Below are positions 18,423 through 27,697 of a stretch of DNA of 64,000 bases, in pieces. This DNA comes from Methanothrix soehngenii GP6. Lineage in GTDB: Archaea; Halobacteriota; Methanosarcinia; Methanotrichales; Methanotrichaceae. Position numbers and translations under genes: made by a program. The number at the start of each line of letters is the position of its first letter. Positions within the stretch are counted from its first letter, which is position 1. The stretch covers positions 1,178,001 through 1,242,000 of the forward strand of contig NC_015416.1 in NCBI RefSeq assembly GCF_000204415.1. Direction: 5' to 3'. The notes under the pieces are model-generated. The model saw nothing but the letters and a program-made list of their open reading frames with translations, ran no database searches and was not told the origin of the DNA.

Positions 18423-18433
18423 TTTATATTTAA
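18423..18433 (+). promoter_or_regulatory. Candidate TATA box for thrS
   Basis: A TTTATATTTAA sequence matches the archaeal TATA consensus well. It lies about 185 bases before the thrS start, which implies a leader of roughly 160 nt that is not coding. Confidence 0.45.
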
Positions 18434-18617
18434 GGCTTTCTCTCCCGGAACGATCAAAGCTTCACCTCGGAAGCCTGGCGTTTGGCAGGGTGAGAGAGGA
18501 CCGCTTCAGACGCCCGATCCTTGGCAGCAGGAGGCTTTCTCCTCTGGAGCACCTGGAGCTAGATAGAAACATTGAATTACACCCACACTCATCCTTCAAG
18601 AGTTCAGGTGACCGATA

Positions 18618-20483
18618 TTGCAATTGCTCCTAATTCACTCGGATTTCATTGAGTTCGAGGCCAAGAGGCCCACGAAGCTGGCAGAAGAGGTCGAAGATTC
18701 GGCCAAGAAAGGCCGCCTCGATGAGGCGCTATGCGCTTTCATCGCCGTGGAGAAGTTCGACGAGGACGATACCGATGCTGTGATCGCCGAGGGCGCAAAG
18801 CAGGTAGCAGATGTGGCCGGCCAGGTCAAGGCCCACCGCATTATGATCTATCCCTATGCCCACTTGAGCTCCAGCCTCTCCACCCCGGCCACGGCAGTCA
18901 AGATACTCAAGGGAATGGCAGATGTCCTCTCCCAGAACTATGAGGTCATGCGTGCCCCCTTCGGCTGGTACAAAGCCTTCACCATCAGCTGCAAGGGCCA
19001 TCCGCTCTCCGAGCTCTCCCGATCCATAAGGCTGGGCGAGGGTGAGGTGGTATCCGAGGCCCTTAAGTCTGAGGCCAAAGCGGTATCCTACTGGAGGGTC
19101 TTAGATCTGGATGGAAAGCTGGTGGACGCAGACAAGTTCAATTTCGAGGGGCACACTAACCTGCAGAAGTTCGCCAACTACGAGATCTCCAAAGCGAGAG
19201 CAGTGGACAAGGTCCCGCCCCATGTGGAGCTGATGAGACGGCTGGAGCTGGTGGACTACGAGCCTGGCTCCGACTCGGGCAACATGCGCTACTACCCCAA
19301 AGGCAGGCTGGTCAAGTCCCTCCTGGAGACCCTGGTACTGGAGAAGGCGGCGGACATGGGCGCCATGGAGGTGGAGACCCCCATCATGTACGATATGGAG
19401 CATCCCACTCTGAAAAAGTATCTGGACCGCTTTCCCGCCCGGCAGTATCAGATCGACTCGGACAAGAGAAAGCTTTTCCTCCGTTTCGCCGCCTGTTTCG
19501 GCCAGTTCTTGATGGGCCATGACATGTCCATATCCTACAAGTCCCTGCCCCTGAAGATGATAGAGATGACCAGATACAGCTTCCGGCGCGAGCAGCGGGG
19601 GGAGCTGGTGGGCATCCGCCGCCTGCGGGCTTTCACCATGCCCGATATGCACACCATGAGCCGGGATATGCATTCCGCCATCGAGGAGTTCAGGAAGCAG
19701 TATCTCGCCAGCATCAGCGTCCTGAAGGAGGTGGGCCTGGAGGTTGAAGACTATGAGGTGGCCATCAGGTTCACTCGGGACTTTTATAAGGAGAATCAGG
19801 AGTTCATTGCTGGATTGGTGGATATCATCAAAAAGCCGGTCTTAATCGAGATGTGGGATGAGAGGTTCTTCTATTTCGTCCTCAAGTTCGAGTTCAACTT
19901 CGTGGATACCATGGACAAGGCCAGCGCCCTCTCCACCGTCCAGATCGATGTGGAGAATGCCGAGCGCTACGATATCAACTATATCGATGAGTCTGGTGCG
20001 AGAAGGCGGCCCATACTCTTGCATTGCTCTCCTTCCGGAGCGATAGAGAGGGTTATGTACGCCATACTGGAGAAGGCGGCCCGACTATCTCTTCAGGGCA
20101 AGCTGCCCATGCTCGAGACCTGGCTGTCTCCAACCCAGGTGAGAATCATACCGGTGGCTGAGCGCCACCAGGAGAGGGCTCTTGCCCTGGCCGGGATTCT
20201 CGGCTTCCGCACAGATATTGACGACAGGGACGAGACCGTGGGCAAGAAGATCCGCGATGCTGGAAGGGAATGGGTGCCATATGTGGCAGTGATCGGGGAC
20301 GAGGAGCTCCAGTCCGGTCGGCTGGCCGTCACCATTCGCAGCGAATCCACCCCCAAGTCGCCGGCAAAGAAGAGCATGACTGTGGATGAGCTCAAAGAGA
20401 GGCTCACTGGAGAGACAAAAGGAAAGCCCTGGCGCAGACTGCCTATGGCCATGAGGCTCTCGGAGAGGCCCAGGTTCATCTGA
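18618..20483 (+). CDS. thrS: Threonyl-tRNA synthetase, archaeal type with N-terminal editing domain
   Basis: 621 aa from a TTG start that yields the archaeal opening [14 protein letters not shown], with a GGTGA site at 18607-18611. Residues 1-140 are the archaeal editing domain (DTD-like fold) that removes serine from tRNA-Thr; residues about 200-500 are the class II catalytic core and the last 110 the anticodon-binding domain. Zinc ligands of the active site are visible as Cys in AACFGQF, His in PDMHTMS and His in [13 protein letters not shown]. Motif 2 arginine lies in SFRREQRGE. It charges tRNA-Thr in the cytoplasm. The single gene has a long untranslated leader. The bacterial TGS domain is absent, as is normal in archaea. 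Confidence 0.96.
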   Translation: MQLLLIHSDFIEFEAKRPTKLAEEVEDSAKKGRLDEALCAFIAVEKFDEDDTDAVIAEGAKQVADVAGQVKAHRIMIYPYAHLSSSLSTPATAVKILKGMADVLSQNYEVMRAPFGWYKAFTISCKGHPLSELSRSIRLGEGEVVSEALKSEAKAVSYWRVLDLDGKLVDADKFNFEGHTNLQKFANYEISKARAVDKVPPHVELMRRLELVDYEPGSDSGNMRYYPKGRLVKSLLETLVLEKAADMGAMEVETPIMYDMEHPTLKKYLDRFPARQYQIDSDKRKLFLRFAACFGQFLMGHDMSISYKSLPLKMIEMTRYSFRREQRGELVGIRRLRAFTMPDMHTMSRDMHSAIEEFRKQYLASISVLKEVGLEVEDYEVAIRFTRDFYKENQEFIAGLVDIIKKPVLIEMWDERFFYFVLKFEFNFVDTMDKASALSTVQIDVENAERYDINYIDESGARRRPILLHCSPSGAIERVMYAILEKAARLSLQGKLPMLETWLSPTQVRIIPVAERHQERALALAGILGFRTDIDDRDETVGKKIRDAGREWVPYVAVIGDEELQSGRLAVTIRSESTPKSPAKKSMTVDELKERLTGETKGKPWRRLPMAMRLSERPRFI

Positions 20484-20660
20484 AGGATTCAAGAGCGAGA
20501 GCAAAGAGCACAGCCCTCCAGGTAAAAGGGCAGGATGGATCAGAAGAGTATGGTCCATCCCTCTTTTGCAAATATAACTTCATATCGCTTCGCTCCTCGG
20601 CGAGAAGTCAGAAAGAGGTTGAAGAGAAGCATGGGGAAGAGGATTTTTAGCAGGGAAATT

Positions 20661-22118
20661 CATGCGTCTTCGGTTAAGACCACAATCCCTCCCTGAATCG
20701 TTCTCTATTGACATGCGGATCAAGTGCCTCACTTGAACACACATTTAAGACTGTAGAGAAATCATGCTCTATTCCAAGGTAATCCAATATCGCAGACAAT
20801 AGATGCGAGGAATTTTGGACAAAGATGTTACTCCATCTCAATTGAGTAAAGCGAACCATTTTGGCACCGGGATTTAGTTTTCGCACTATCGAATACAATT
20901 TTCTGCTGACAAGAAGCGTCAAAATTGAGACCCAGATTAAGGCCTCAATCGCGTATGGGCTCTTTGTTGTTATCTGATCTAGCGCATATCTGCTCTTCAA
21001 TTCTTTGAAGATGAGTTCGACTTCCCATCTCCCAGAATAAACCGCTGCAACCTCTGAAGCATTTAATATATCTGATGAAATATTAGTTAGATAAAAGTGA
21101 TGTTCTTCTGCTTCGGTATTATAAATGGCGACTAATCTAAATATCTTATTATCTTTTTTGCTCTCGCCGCGATAGGATCTTCGGTCAAATGATACTTCCA
21201 CATTTACATCAAAAATATCATCGGATTTTTCTAGTTTAATATCTTTCAAATGTTTCCCGTTTAGATCAACGCCACGGGTATTGCGTACCTGATTTGTTCC
21301 TACTATTAAGGGATTTGCATTGCTCTTGAGGCGAGAGACAAAGGATCCGCCGTTTTCAACTATCCTGCTGAACAGTTGATATTTGTAAAATCCTAGATCT
21401 ATTAATAATATTATATCTTTTACCCAGGGACCTATTTTTAAGGTCTTTACATCGTTGGTATTCTCAGGCAGTATCGAAATGCTTTTTGGACTATTGGCTA
21501 TGGCACTTGTTAAAAATGCCACTTTTACTCCTGCAGCCACTTTTCGGGAACGAGTGGCTGGCCACTTATCAGCAAGGCTTTTATGAAGCCGAATAATAGT
21601 GCTATCTTGAATCATTACATCCCGAAAGCTAGCTAGACGGTCACCCAAAATCCTACTGGGTTCTTCAGAAATGTGCTCTATGCCGTGAATCACACATTCT
21701 CTGAGAAATTTTACCAGTTCTGGAGTGAAACGATCATGCCAACTGCTGTCTGAAATTGATACTTTCCCTCTGACTTCGTAAACGCGTTTCAACTCCACTA
21801 TAGTTCGATACAACTGTGAGCCATAGCCGATAGCGAGAGTCCAAAACATTATCACTGGATCAATCTTTCTTTCTCTTTCGATCAATCCGCTCTCTCTTGC
21901 TTTATCTCGAATCCACTTGGATTCAAACATCCTGGTTAGTTCTTGCTCGACTATATCTTTCTCAATTTGTGATACTCCTTTTCGCATGCTAATCCCTTGG
22001 ATTGAATATAGTATCACATATTCCATATAAATCTTATTAGATGAACTATTCCAGAAGATAAATTAATGTGCATTTATAACGATTGTGCTAGGAATGATCT
22101 GCTAACCGAAGACGCATG
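20661..22118 (-). mobile_element. IS4-family insertion sequence, complete, with 10-bp target duplication
   Basis: A 1458-bp element. Perfect 16-bp inverted repeats (CATGCGTCTTCGGTTA) lie at 20661-20676 and, inverted, 22103-22118. They are flanked by a perfect 10-bp direct repeat CAGGGAAATT at 20651-20660 and 22119-22128. Target duplications of 10-13 bp are typical of IS4-family subgroups. It sits between thrS and the second NosD-like gene and breaks no recognisable gene. Intact repeats and transposase point to recent arrival. Confidence 0.94.
20674..22026 (-). CDS. IS4-family DDE transposase
   Basis: 450 aa in one open frame. The DDE triad is visible: Asp in MIQDSTIIRL, Asp in LLIDLGFYKYQ and the Glu of the IS4 signature YSGRWEVELIFKELK (YxxRWxVExxFKxLK). 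The N-terminal SSWHDRFTPELV block is also typical. The stop codon lies inside the inverted repeat at 20674-20676. The gene looks intact and is the only one in the element. It is unrelated in detail to the IS1634-like transposase at 10342. Confidence 0.94.
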   Translation of the reverse strand: MEYVILYSIQGISMRKGVSQIEKDIVEQELTRMFESKWIRDKARESGLIERERKIDPVIMFWTLAIGYGSQLYRTIVELKRVYEVRGKVSISDSSWHDRFTPELVKFLRECVIHGIEHISEEPSRILGDRLASFRDVMIQDSTIIRLHKSLADKWPATRSRKVAAGVKVAFLTSAIANSPKSISILPENTNDVKTLKIGPWVKDIILLIDLGFYKYQLFSRIVENGGSFVSRLKSNANPLIVGTNQVRNTRGVDLNGKHLKDIKLEKSDDIFDVNVEVSFDRRSYRGESKKDNKIFRLVAIYNTEAEEHHFYLTNISSDILNASEVAAVYSGRWEVELIFKELKSRYALDQITTKSPYAIEALIWVSILTLLVSRKLYSIVRKLNPGAKMVRFTQLRWSNIFVQNSSHLLSAILDYLGIEHDFSTVLNVCSSEALDPHVNRERFREGLWS

Positions 22119-22133
22119 CAGGGAAATTGATCT

Positions 22134-23279
22134 TCAGCCGGTGGGCTCCGCCTGGGGGTGATTGTCAATCCCCGGTCCCCCGGGGATGTAGAACTTCCCT
22201 CCCAGATCGCTGTAATAGTTCCCCTGGCTTCCATTGTCCCAGCGATTGTTCTCCCCCCGGTCATAGGCATTGCAGCCGTTATTGATGAGATGATTGGCAT
22301 ATACCAGATCCCAGCGGGAGGAGAAGGTCAGGTAAATGCCATACCCATTATCCTGGGCGGTGTTGCCCAAAATGGTGTTATTGCTGGCATGATTTGCCAG
22401 ATAGAGCCCTTTCCCATTCTGGGAGAGATAATTCTCCTCAAGGATGTTGTCATTGCTGTCATAAGAGAGATAAATTCCCTTGCTGTTGTCCACGGCCCGG
22501 TTTCCCAGGAGGTGGTTGTTCCGGGAGCAGTCCAGGTATATGCCGGCATCGATATTGTTGCTGGCATTGTTGTATGCAATCCGGTTTCCGTTGCTGGATT
22601 CAGACAGAGAAATGCCATACCAATCATTCTCGATGACGGTATTGTTTATGATCGAATTGTTGCTGGCAGAGCGAAGCGAGATGGAGGTGTCGCCATTATT
22701 TCTCAGCTGATTATCCTGGATGACATTACCTGAGGAGTAGATGAGAAATATGCCGCAGTCGCTCTCCTCATTTATGTAGTTGTCCCGGATATCGCAATTT
22801 TGTATCCGATTTTCTTTTGAGCTGTAGAGGGTTATGCCGTTGGTGTTGTTGTTTATGCTGTTATTGGCAATGATGTTGGAATGGGCCCCTTCCAGGCGAA
22901 TGCCGTCCAGACAACCGGAGATGCTGTTGTTCTCTATGATATTCCCTCCAGAGAGGACATGGACCCCAGTTCGTCGAGTAGTTCTGATCTCAAAGCCGGA
23001 TACCTTTGCCCCATCCGCATTGATGGTTAATGCGTTGCCAATGGCGCTTCCGTCCAGCAGAGGCCGTCCCCTGCCCTCCAGGACAATCGGCCGAGTTATA
23101 TTCAGGCTCTCTCGATAGACCCCTTCCCGGACGATTATAGTGTCTCCGGAATCCGCCCGGTTTATGGCCCCCTGGAGGCTCTCTCCCTGGCGGACGATAT
23201 GAGTTGTCCCACCGGCTATTGATGCCAAAAGGATGATAGCGACTGCCAGCATAGCTGGATGCACTCGACTCTCCCTCAT
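22134..23279 (-). CDS. Secreted right-handed beta-helix (NosD-like) repeat protein
   Basis: 381 aa. The signal peptide covers about residues 1-24. Then come the NosD opening (HIVRQGESLQGAINRADSGDTIIV) and about a dozen PbH1 rungs with NNSI, GIYL, NNTI and GNxA patterns through residue 350, ending in a WDNGSQGNYYSD motif that recurs in this family. It resembles the protein at 3875-5404 but lacks its C-terminal sandwich. It is probably exported and may bind polysaccharide at the cell surface. Its 3' end is only 16 bases from the IS4 element. No transporter or reductase partner is adjacent, so a copper-enzyme role is not supported. Confidence 0.85.
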   Translation of the reverse strand: MRESRVHPAMLAVAIILLASIAGGTTHIVRQGESLQGAINRADSGDTIIVREGVYRESLNITRPIVLEGRGRPLLDGSAIGNALTINADGAKVSGFEIRTTRRTGVHVLSGGNIIENNSISGCLDGIRLEGAHSNIIANNSINNNTNGITLYSSKENRIQNCDIRDNYINEESDCGIFLIYSSGNVIQDNQLRNNGDTSISLRSASNNSIINNTVIENDWYGISLSESSNGNRIAYNNASNNIDAGIYLDCSRNNHLLGNRAVDNSKGIYLSYDSNDNILEENYLSQNGKGLYLANHASNNTILGNTAQDNGYGIYLTFSSRWDLVYANHLINNGCNAYDRGENNRWDNGSQGNYYSDLGGKFYIPGGPGIDNHPQAEPTG

Positions 23280-23691
23280 TGCCTTCCCCTCATAGCTTCT
23301 TGTATCCCTATTGGATTTAAATACTACGATGGTCTTTCTTGTCTTAAGACTTATCTCTGGTATAATTCTCGCACAGGACAGTTGAAGCTTAAAGCTTGCC
23401 TTTAGAGGATTTTAGGTGCCTATCGCCCAAATGGTTTCAGATCATAAGTGCGCAATGGCCTTCTTGCTGGCTCCTCAATACCGAATCGTCCTTAATGCAG
23501 AACTGGGAGTAATTCCGGCTGATTCCCTGCCCCTCGGATGCACCTGCGCAGCCGTCAGGCCAGGTTACGGAAAAATACGTTTCTCAAAAGCGAGGGGCTA
23601 TCGATTGTCAAAGATCTATCACAGTTGCCAGGCCCAGAGAACGTTATGAATTTCCCTTCTTGAGGATCTTTGCCTGAATTGGTCTTAGGGT
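23280..23691. other. 412-bp intergenic region, no gene seen
   Basis: It lies upstream of the NosD-like gene and downstream of the acylphosphatase-like gene. An AT-rich stretch near 23310-23330 could hold the NosD promoter. A 77-codon open frame on the plus strand (23416-23649) shows no recognisable motif or ribosome site. Confidence 0.4.
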
Positions 23692-24324
23692 CTATCTGAT
23701 GCCGATCTTGGCTTTTATCGCCTGGATATCGCTCTCTATCCTCGCCCTCCAGCCGGCATCGAAGGTCATCTCCCGGTGCAAGCCCCTGATCTCGTCGATG
23801 ATCACATCTTGCTTCTCTGCGATCTCCGGAATGGGACGGGTATTCTCCGCGATCTCCGGGATGAGTCGGGTATTCTCCGCGATCTCTGGGATGAGTCGGG
23901 TATTCTCCGCGATCTCTGGGATGAGTCGGGTATTCTCCGCGATCTCTGGGATGAGATTCGTATTCGTTTTAACCTCCCGGAGATCTTCCCTCATCTCCTG
24001 GAGTATAGGGACAGCCTTGTTTATCTGCACAAATGTCCCCAGGGTGGCCGACTGCCATAAAGGTTGTATCTCTTCATCGTAGGGCTCTGACCTTATATCG
24101 TCAATCCTGGCTAAAGGCGGGAGTTCGGCCTTGGCAAACTCGAAGAACTGGGTGGCACGTCTTTTGTCGCTATCCACCAGGGCCACGACTGACTGCAGAT
24201 CGCCCTCTGCGTCGTTGTAGACCTCAAAGCCCCTGAGGGCCAGATCAACAGCCTTCTCTGTGAGCCAGGGCCGGTATCCGACGTCGTGGACCTTAGGGCC
24301 TGTGATTGTGATCTTGAGCTTCAT
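23692..24324 (-). CDS. Acylphosphatase-like domain with decapeptide repeats
   Basis: 210 aa from the ATG at 24324; the frame is open upstream but the domain starts at MKLKITITGP. Residues 1-85 look like an acylphosphatase fold: GPKVHDVGYRPWL matches the GxVQGVGYR loop with its phosphate-binding Arg, and VYNDAEGDL fits the second active-site loop with Asn. Residues about 120-170 are five near-identical decapeptides (ENTRLIPEIA), probably a coiled or amphipathic rod, followed by a charged helix. Fusion of an acylphosphatase-like domain to such a rod is unusual. The function is unknown; acyl phosphate hydrolysis or ligand binding is possible. It stands alone. Confidence 0.65.
   Translation of the reverse strand: MKLKITITGPKVHDVGYRPWLTEKAVDLALRGFEVYNDAEGDLQSVVALVDSDKRRATQFFEFAKAELPPLARIDDIRSEPYDEEIQPLWQSATLGTFVQINKAVPILQEMREDLREVKTNTNLIPEIAENTRLIPEIAENTRLIPEIAENTRLIPEIAENTRPIPEIAEKQDVIIDEIRGLHREMTFDAGWRARIESDIQAIKAKIGIR
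23821..23970 (-). repeat. Five tandem 30-bp coding repeats
   Basis: Five 30-bp units starting at 23821, 23851, 23881, 23911 and 23941. The middle two are identical; the first and last are diverged. Each encodes one decapeptide of the acylphosphatase-like protein. The repeat length is a multiple of three, so copy number can change without frameshift. Confidence 0.92.
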
Positions 24325-24352
24325 CTGGAATGAAAGATTGTCCTCTTTTGTA

Positions 24353-24700
24353 TTATAATTTCTGCTCCTTCCCATCAGGCCGGACTGTGAAGAGCCCATC
24401 ATGAGCGCGGTGCACGGCATCGTTGATGTCGATCTGGATCTGCAGCACTGCGTTGCTGTCAAAGCTGCGGGAGACGAGGGCTTGGCATATACACTTGTCT
24501 TTATCTGCCAGCCATCTTCCTGCCAGCGGAAGCGGTCGTCCGCCTATACGCCCATCCACAGATTGCGGCTGGAGAGGTGGTTCTCCAGGCCTACGCGGGA
24601 TTTAGGAATAAGCATCTTCTCTGCAAAATACTCCAAACTCTCAGGCTCATCCTGATCGATTGTGTTAGATGCACATACTACGTAGCTAACTTTTATGGAT
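24353..24700 (-). pseudogene. Decayed fragment of a GH15-like (glucoamylase-type) N-terminal domain
   Basis: On the minus strand a coherent protein piece reads SLEYFAEKMLIPKSRVGLEN, then HLSSRNLWMGV, an in-frame TAG, ADDRFRWQEDGWQIKTSVYA, a frameshift, and SFDSNAVLQIQIDINDAVHR to a stop at 24353. The pattern ENH...GVxxDxRFxWxxDGW...INDAVH matches the N-terminal sandwich domain of GH15 glucan hydrolases. There is no start codon and no catalytic domain. It is best read as the remnant of a lost glycogen-related gene. The family call is from memory of motifs and moderately sure. Confidence 0.5.
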
Positions 24701-24879
24701 ATTTGAATAACTTACTTGCAGATGTGAAATCAGTCCTGATACCTCTTGCGTCACCCTGTGTTCCGTACAGGAATGGAATGATAATTAAATCCCATTAAAC
24801 TGCTTAAGCCAATTAAAATTGATAACTAAACCTGCCTTCGAAGGGTATATGTTGCCCCAAGGCCTTTCCATAAGCTGAC

Positions 24880-26685
24880 ATGATAAAGCAACCCTCTTTC
24901 CTGCCCATATCTATACAGGAGGCAAAAAACCTCGGCATCGAGCAGTTCGATATCATCCTCGTCAGCGGAGATGCCTATGTGGACCATCCCTCCTTCGGGT
25001 CGGGACTTTTGGGCCGGGTCCTCTGGGATGCGGGCTACGCCGTGGGAATTGTCGCCCAGCCCGATTGGAAAAAAGATGAGGACCTCCTCCGGCTGGGCCG
25101 GCCCCGCCTTTTCTTTGGCATAACCTCCGGCAACGTGGACTCCATGGTCAACAACTTCACCCCCAACCTCAAGCGCCGCCGCCGGGATGTCTACTCCCCT
25201 GGCGGCCGCCTGCTCCGGCCGGACCGGGCGGCGATCATCTATGCCAACCGGGTTCATTCCCTCTTTCCCAATGTTCCTGTCGTCCTGGGAGGAATCGAGG
25301 CCAGCCTGCGCCGGTTCGCTCATTACGACTACTGGTCGGACTCTGTCCGCCAGTCCATCCTGGCGGACGCCCCCGCCGACCTTCTGGTCTATGGCATGGG
25401 GGAGAAGCCCATCCTGGAGGTGGCCCGGCGCCTGAATGCCGGGGAAGAGATCGCCCAGATCGGAGATGTCCCCGGAACCGCGGTTAAAGAGGAGGTGCGG
25501 CGCTGGCGAGAGGCTGGGCGTCAGGACGCTGTTATCATCCCCGGCTTCGCAGAGGTCAAGGGGGATAAGAGAAAGTACGCCCAAGCCTTTGCCGCCCACT
25601 ATAAGGAGCAGGACCCCTATCACGCCCGGGCGGTGGTCCAGCCCCATCCCAAGACGGTGGTCATCCAGAATCCGCCCGCTCTTCCCCTCAGTACGGCAGA
25701 ACTCGACCAAATCTACGAACTTCCCTATAGCCGAAAGGCCCATCCCTCCTATCGGGAGCCCATTCCTGCATTAGAGCCGGTCCGCTTCTCCATCACCAGC
25801 CACCGGGGTTGCTTTGGATCCTGCTCATTTTGCGCCCTCACCCATCACCAGGGAAGGATTGTGCAGAGCAGAAGCATAAGCTCCATCGTCCGGGAAGCAG
25901 AGAGGCTGGCCCAGATGCCCGGATTCAAGGGGATCATTCAGGATGTGGGCGGTCCCACTGCCAATATGTACGGCCTGGTCTGCCCCCGCTGGAAGCAGGG
26001 GGCATGTCCGGACAGGCTCTGCAGCGCGGACTGCCCCACCCTAGAGAAAGACCACTCCCTCCAGGTGGAGCTGTTGCGCCGGCTTCGGGCCATTCCCGGG
26101 GTGAGGAGGGTCTTTGTCGGCTCGGGGATTAGGCATGATTTGGTGATGGCGGACCGGTCGGGCTATCTGGAGGACCTCTGCCGGCACCATGTCTCCGGCC
26201 ACCTGAAGATCGCCCCGGAGCATATCTCCAGAACGGTTACGGAGTGCATGCATAAGCCTCCCCGCCAGGTTCTGGACGACTTCAGGGAGAGGTTTCGCGC
26301 GGCTTCGCAGGCGGCGGGAAGGGAGCAGTATATTCTCCCCTATCTCATGTCAGGCCATCCTGGCTGCACCATTGCCGATATGGTCGAGCTGGCGGAGTAT
26401 TTGCGCGATAACAGCATGTACACCGAGCAGGTGCAGGACTTCACCCCCACACCCATGACCATCTCTACTGCCATGTATTACACCGGCCTGGATCCCTTCA
26501 CCCTCCAGCCGGTTCACATTCCCCGGGGGGAGGAGAAGAGGATCCAAAGAGCTATGCTGCAGTACAGAGATCCAGGGAATTACGATCTTGTCCGGGAGGG
26601 GCTGGAGAGGATAGGAAGGAAAGACCTCATAGGAGAGGGAGAGAAATGCCTCATTCCGTCCCGATATAGAGGAGCAAAGCATTAA
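24880..26685 (+). CDS. YgiQ-family radical SAM protein
   Basis: 601 aa, full length for the YgiQ family. An N-terminal cobalamin-binding-like region (about 20-190, with LVSGDAYVDHPSFG and GGIEASLRRFAHYDYW) precedes the radical SAM core, whose cluster motif is RGCFGSCSFCALTHHQGR (CX3CX2C). Downstream are FKGIIQDVGGPTANMYG and a cysteine-rich stretch (CPRWKQGACPDRLCSADCP) that may bind a second cluster, then SGHPGC. The reaction of YgiQ is not established. It is a single gene. The ribosome site before the ATG is weak, so a near-leaderless transcript is possible. Confidence 0.92.
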   Translation: MIKQPSFLPISIQEAKNLGIEQFDIILVSGDAYVDHPSFGSGLLGRVLWDAGYAVGIVAQPDWKKDEDLLRLGRPRLFFGITSGNVDSMVNNFTPNLKRRRRDVYSPGGRLLRPDRAAIIYANRVHSLFPNVPVVLGGIEASLRRFAHYDYWSDSVRQSILADAPADLLVYGMGEKPILEVARRLNAGEEIAQIGDVPGTAVKEEVRRWREAGRQDAVIIPGFAEVKGDKRKYAQAFAAHYKEQDPYHARAVVQPHPKTVVIQNPPALPLSTAELDQIYELPYSRKAHPSYREPIPALEPVRFSITSHRGCFGSCSFCALTHHQGRIVQSRSISSIVREAERLAQMPGFKGIIQDVGGPTANMYGLVCPRWKQGACPDRLCSADCPTLEKDHSLQVELLRRLRAIPGVRRVFVGSGIRHDLVMADRSGYLEDLCRHHVSGHLKIAPEHISRTVTECMHKPPRQVLDDFRERFRAASQAAGREQYILPYLMSGHPGCTIADMVELAEYLRDNSMYTEQVQDFTPTPMTISTAMYYTGLDPFTLQPVHIPRGEEKRIQRAMLQYRDPGNYDLVREGLERIGRKDLIGEGEKCLIPSRYRGAKH

Positions 26686-26716
26686 AACCAGTCTCGAACA
26701 GAATCCTGGATCAATC

Positions 26717-27661
26717 TCATTTCTCCTCTAAGATCTCCAATATCCTTCTCTGAGTCTCCTCGGGGGTGCCGGTGGTGTTCACCTCAATCACCCTTGAGTG
26801 GAGAAAGAGCGTCCGGAAAAAGCGGCTGCGCCGATTGGCCTTGAATTCGTTATGCACTAGAAGATGAGGATTATAGTAGCCATTCTCCTCCAGAATAGCC
26901 AGAGCCTGATCCCCCTCCAAGGGGAGTACGATCTCCTCCTGTTCAGGGTCTCGCTTGAGTAAGATCACCTTCTCAATGGTTGTCAGGGGCATTATGCGCC
27001 CCTTTCCTATGGCCTGGCGGAGGTCCACCACTGCTCGCCCCTTGGAATCAAAGGACGCCTTATCAACCAGACCGGCAAACTCCTTCCAGATCTCAGCCAG
27101 ATCAGCCCGGATATAGAAGTTCTTCTCTGAGCCATATGCTAAGACATCATCACCGAATATCCTTCCGAAGAACCAGTCGTCAGAGACCACTCGCATCCGC
27201 GGGTTGCGCAGCAGGCCGTAGGTATGGGTGGTCTTGCCCGCACCCGATCCACCTAATATGCATATCCCCTGACCCCTCATATCCAGGCAGGCTCCATGAA
27301 CAGAATAGATGTTGTGATAATCCTCCAGGATATCTCCCGCCACGCTCAGGGCCAGGGACTTGACCCAGCCGTAATAGTCCATGTTGATCAGAAATGCCGT
27401 TCTGGATTGGGGGTTGTACAGGACCTGATTCTCTCCCACATCCTGATCCCTGATCACATAAAGCCGGCCGTGGGAGCGAATGCTCTGCGATGCCGAATAG
27501 AAGCTCTCCTCCCAGGCGTCCTTGATCGATGGGATGCCGGTCAAAAGCTTGATGCAGCATCCATATATCTCCGATTTTATCTCATAGAGCACCTGGCTGG
27601 TGTATCGATCAACCAGCTCCTCCTTCATCTCCATGGATATGTGAATAACATCGTATGCCAT
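26717..27661 (-). CDS. HPr kinase-like P-loop protein
   Basis: 314 aa from the ATG at 27661, supported by GAGAGGG seven bases upstream. The C-terminal two thirds resemble HPr kinase/phosphorylase and PEP carboxykinase P-loop domains: VHGACL at about 121-126, Walker A GGSGAGKTTH at about 137-146 and VVSDDWFF near 160. No HPr or PTS genes are in the window, and archaea like this generally lack PTS, so the substrate is not HPr. Related archaeal proteins are uncharacterised, and some HprK-like proteins sit in peptide-modification loci, for which there is no evidence here. The gene is 15 bases upstream of nothing on its strand and convergent with ygiQ. Confidence 0.75.
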   Translation of the reverse strand: MAYDVIHISMEMKEELVDRYTSQVLYEIKSEIYGCCIKLLTGIPSIKDAWEESFYSASQSIRSHGRLYVIRDQDVGENQVLYNPQSRTAFLINMDYYGWVKSLALSVAGDILEDYHNIYSVHGACLDMRGQGICILGGSGAGKTTHTYGLLRNPRMRVVSDDWFFGRIFGDDVLAYGSEKNFYIRADLAEIWKEFAGLVDKASFDSKGRAVVDLRQAIGKGRIMPLTTIEKVILLKRDPEQEEIVLPLEGDQALAILEENGYYNPHLLVHNEFKANRRSRFFRTLFLHSRVIEVNTTGTPEETQRRILEILEEK

Positions 27662-27697
27662 CTGCAACCCTCTCGAATTCATGCCATTTCCGATATG

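Noticed and set aside
23416-23649. 77-codon open frame between the NosD-like and acylphosphatase-like genes
   Set aside because: No ribosome site, no recognised motif and no hydrophobic pattern; probably chance.
23821-23970. Regularly spaced 30-bp repeats resembling a CRISPR array
   Set aside because: The units are directly adjacent with no spacers, stay in frame and encode decapeptides of an acylphosphatase-like protein. No cas genes are present.
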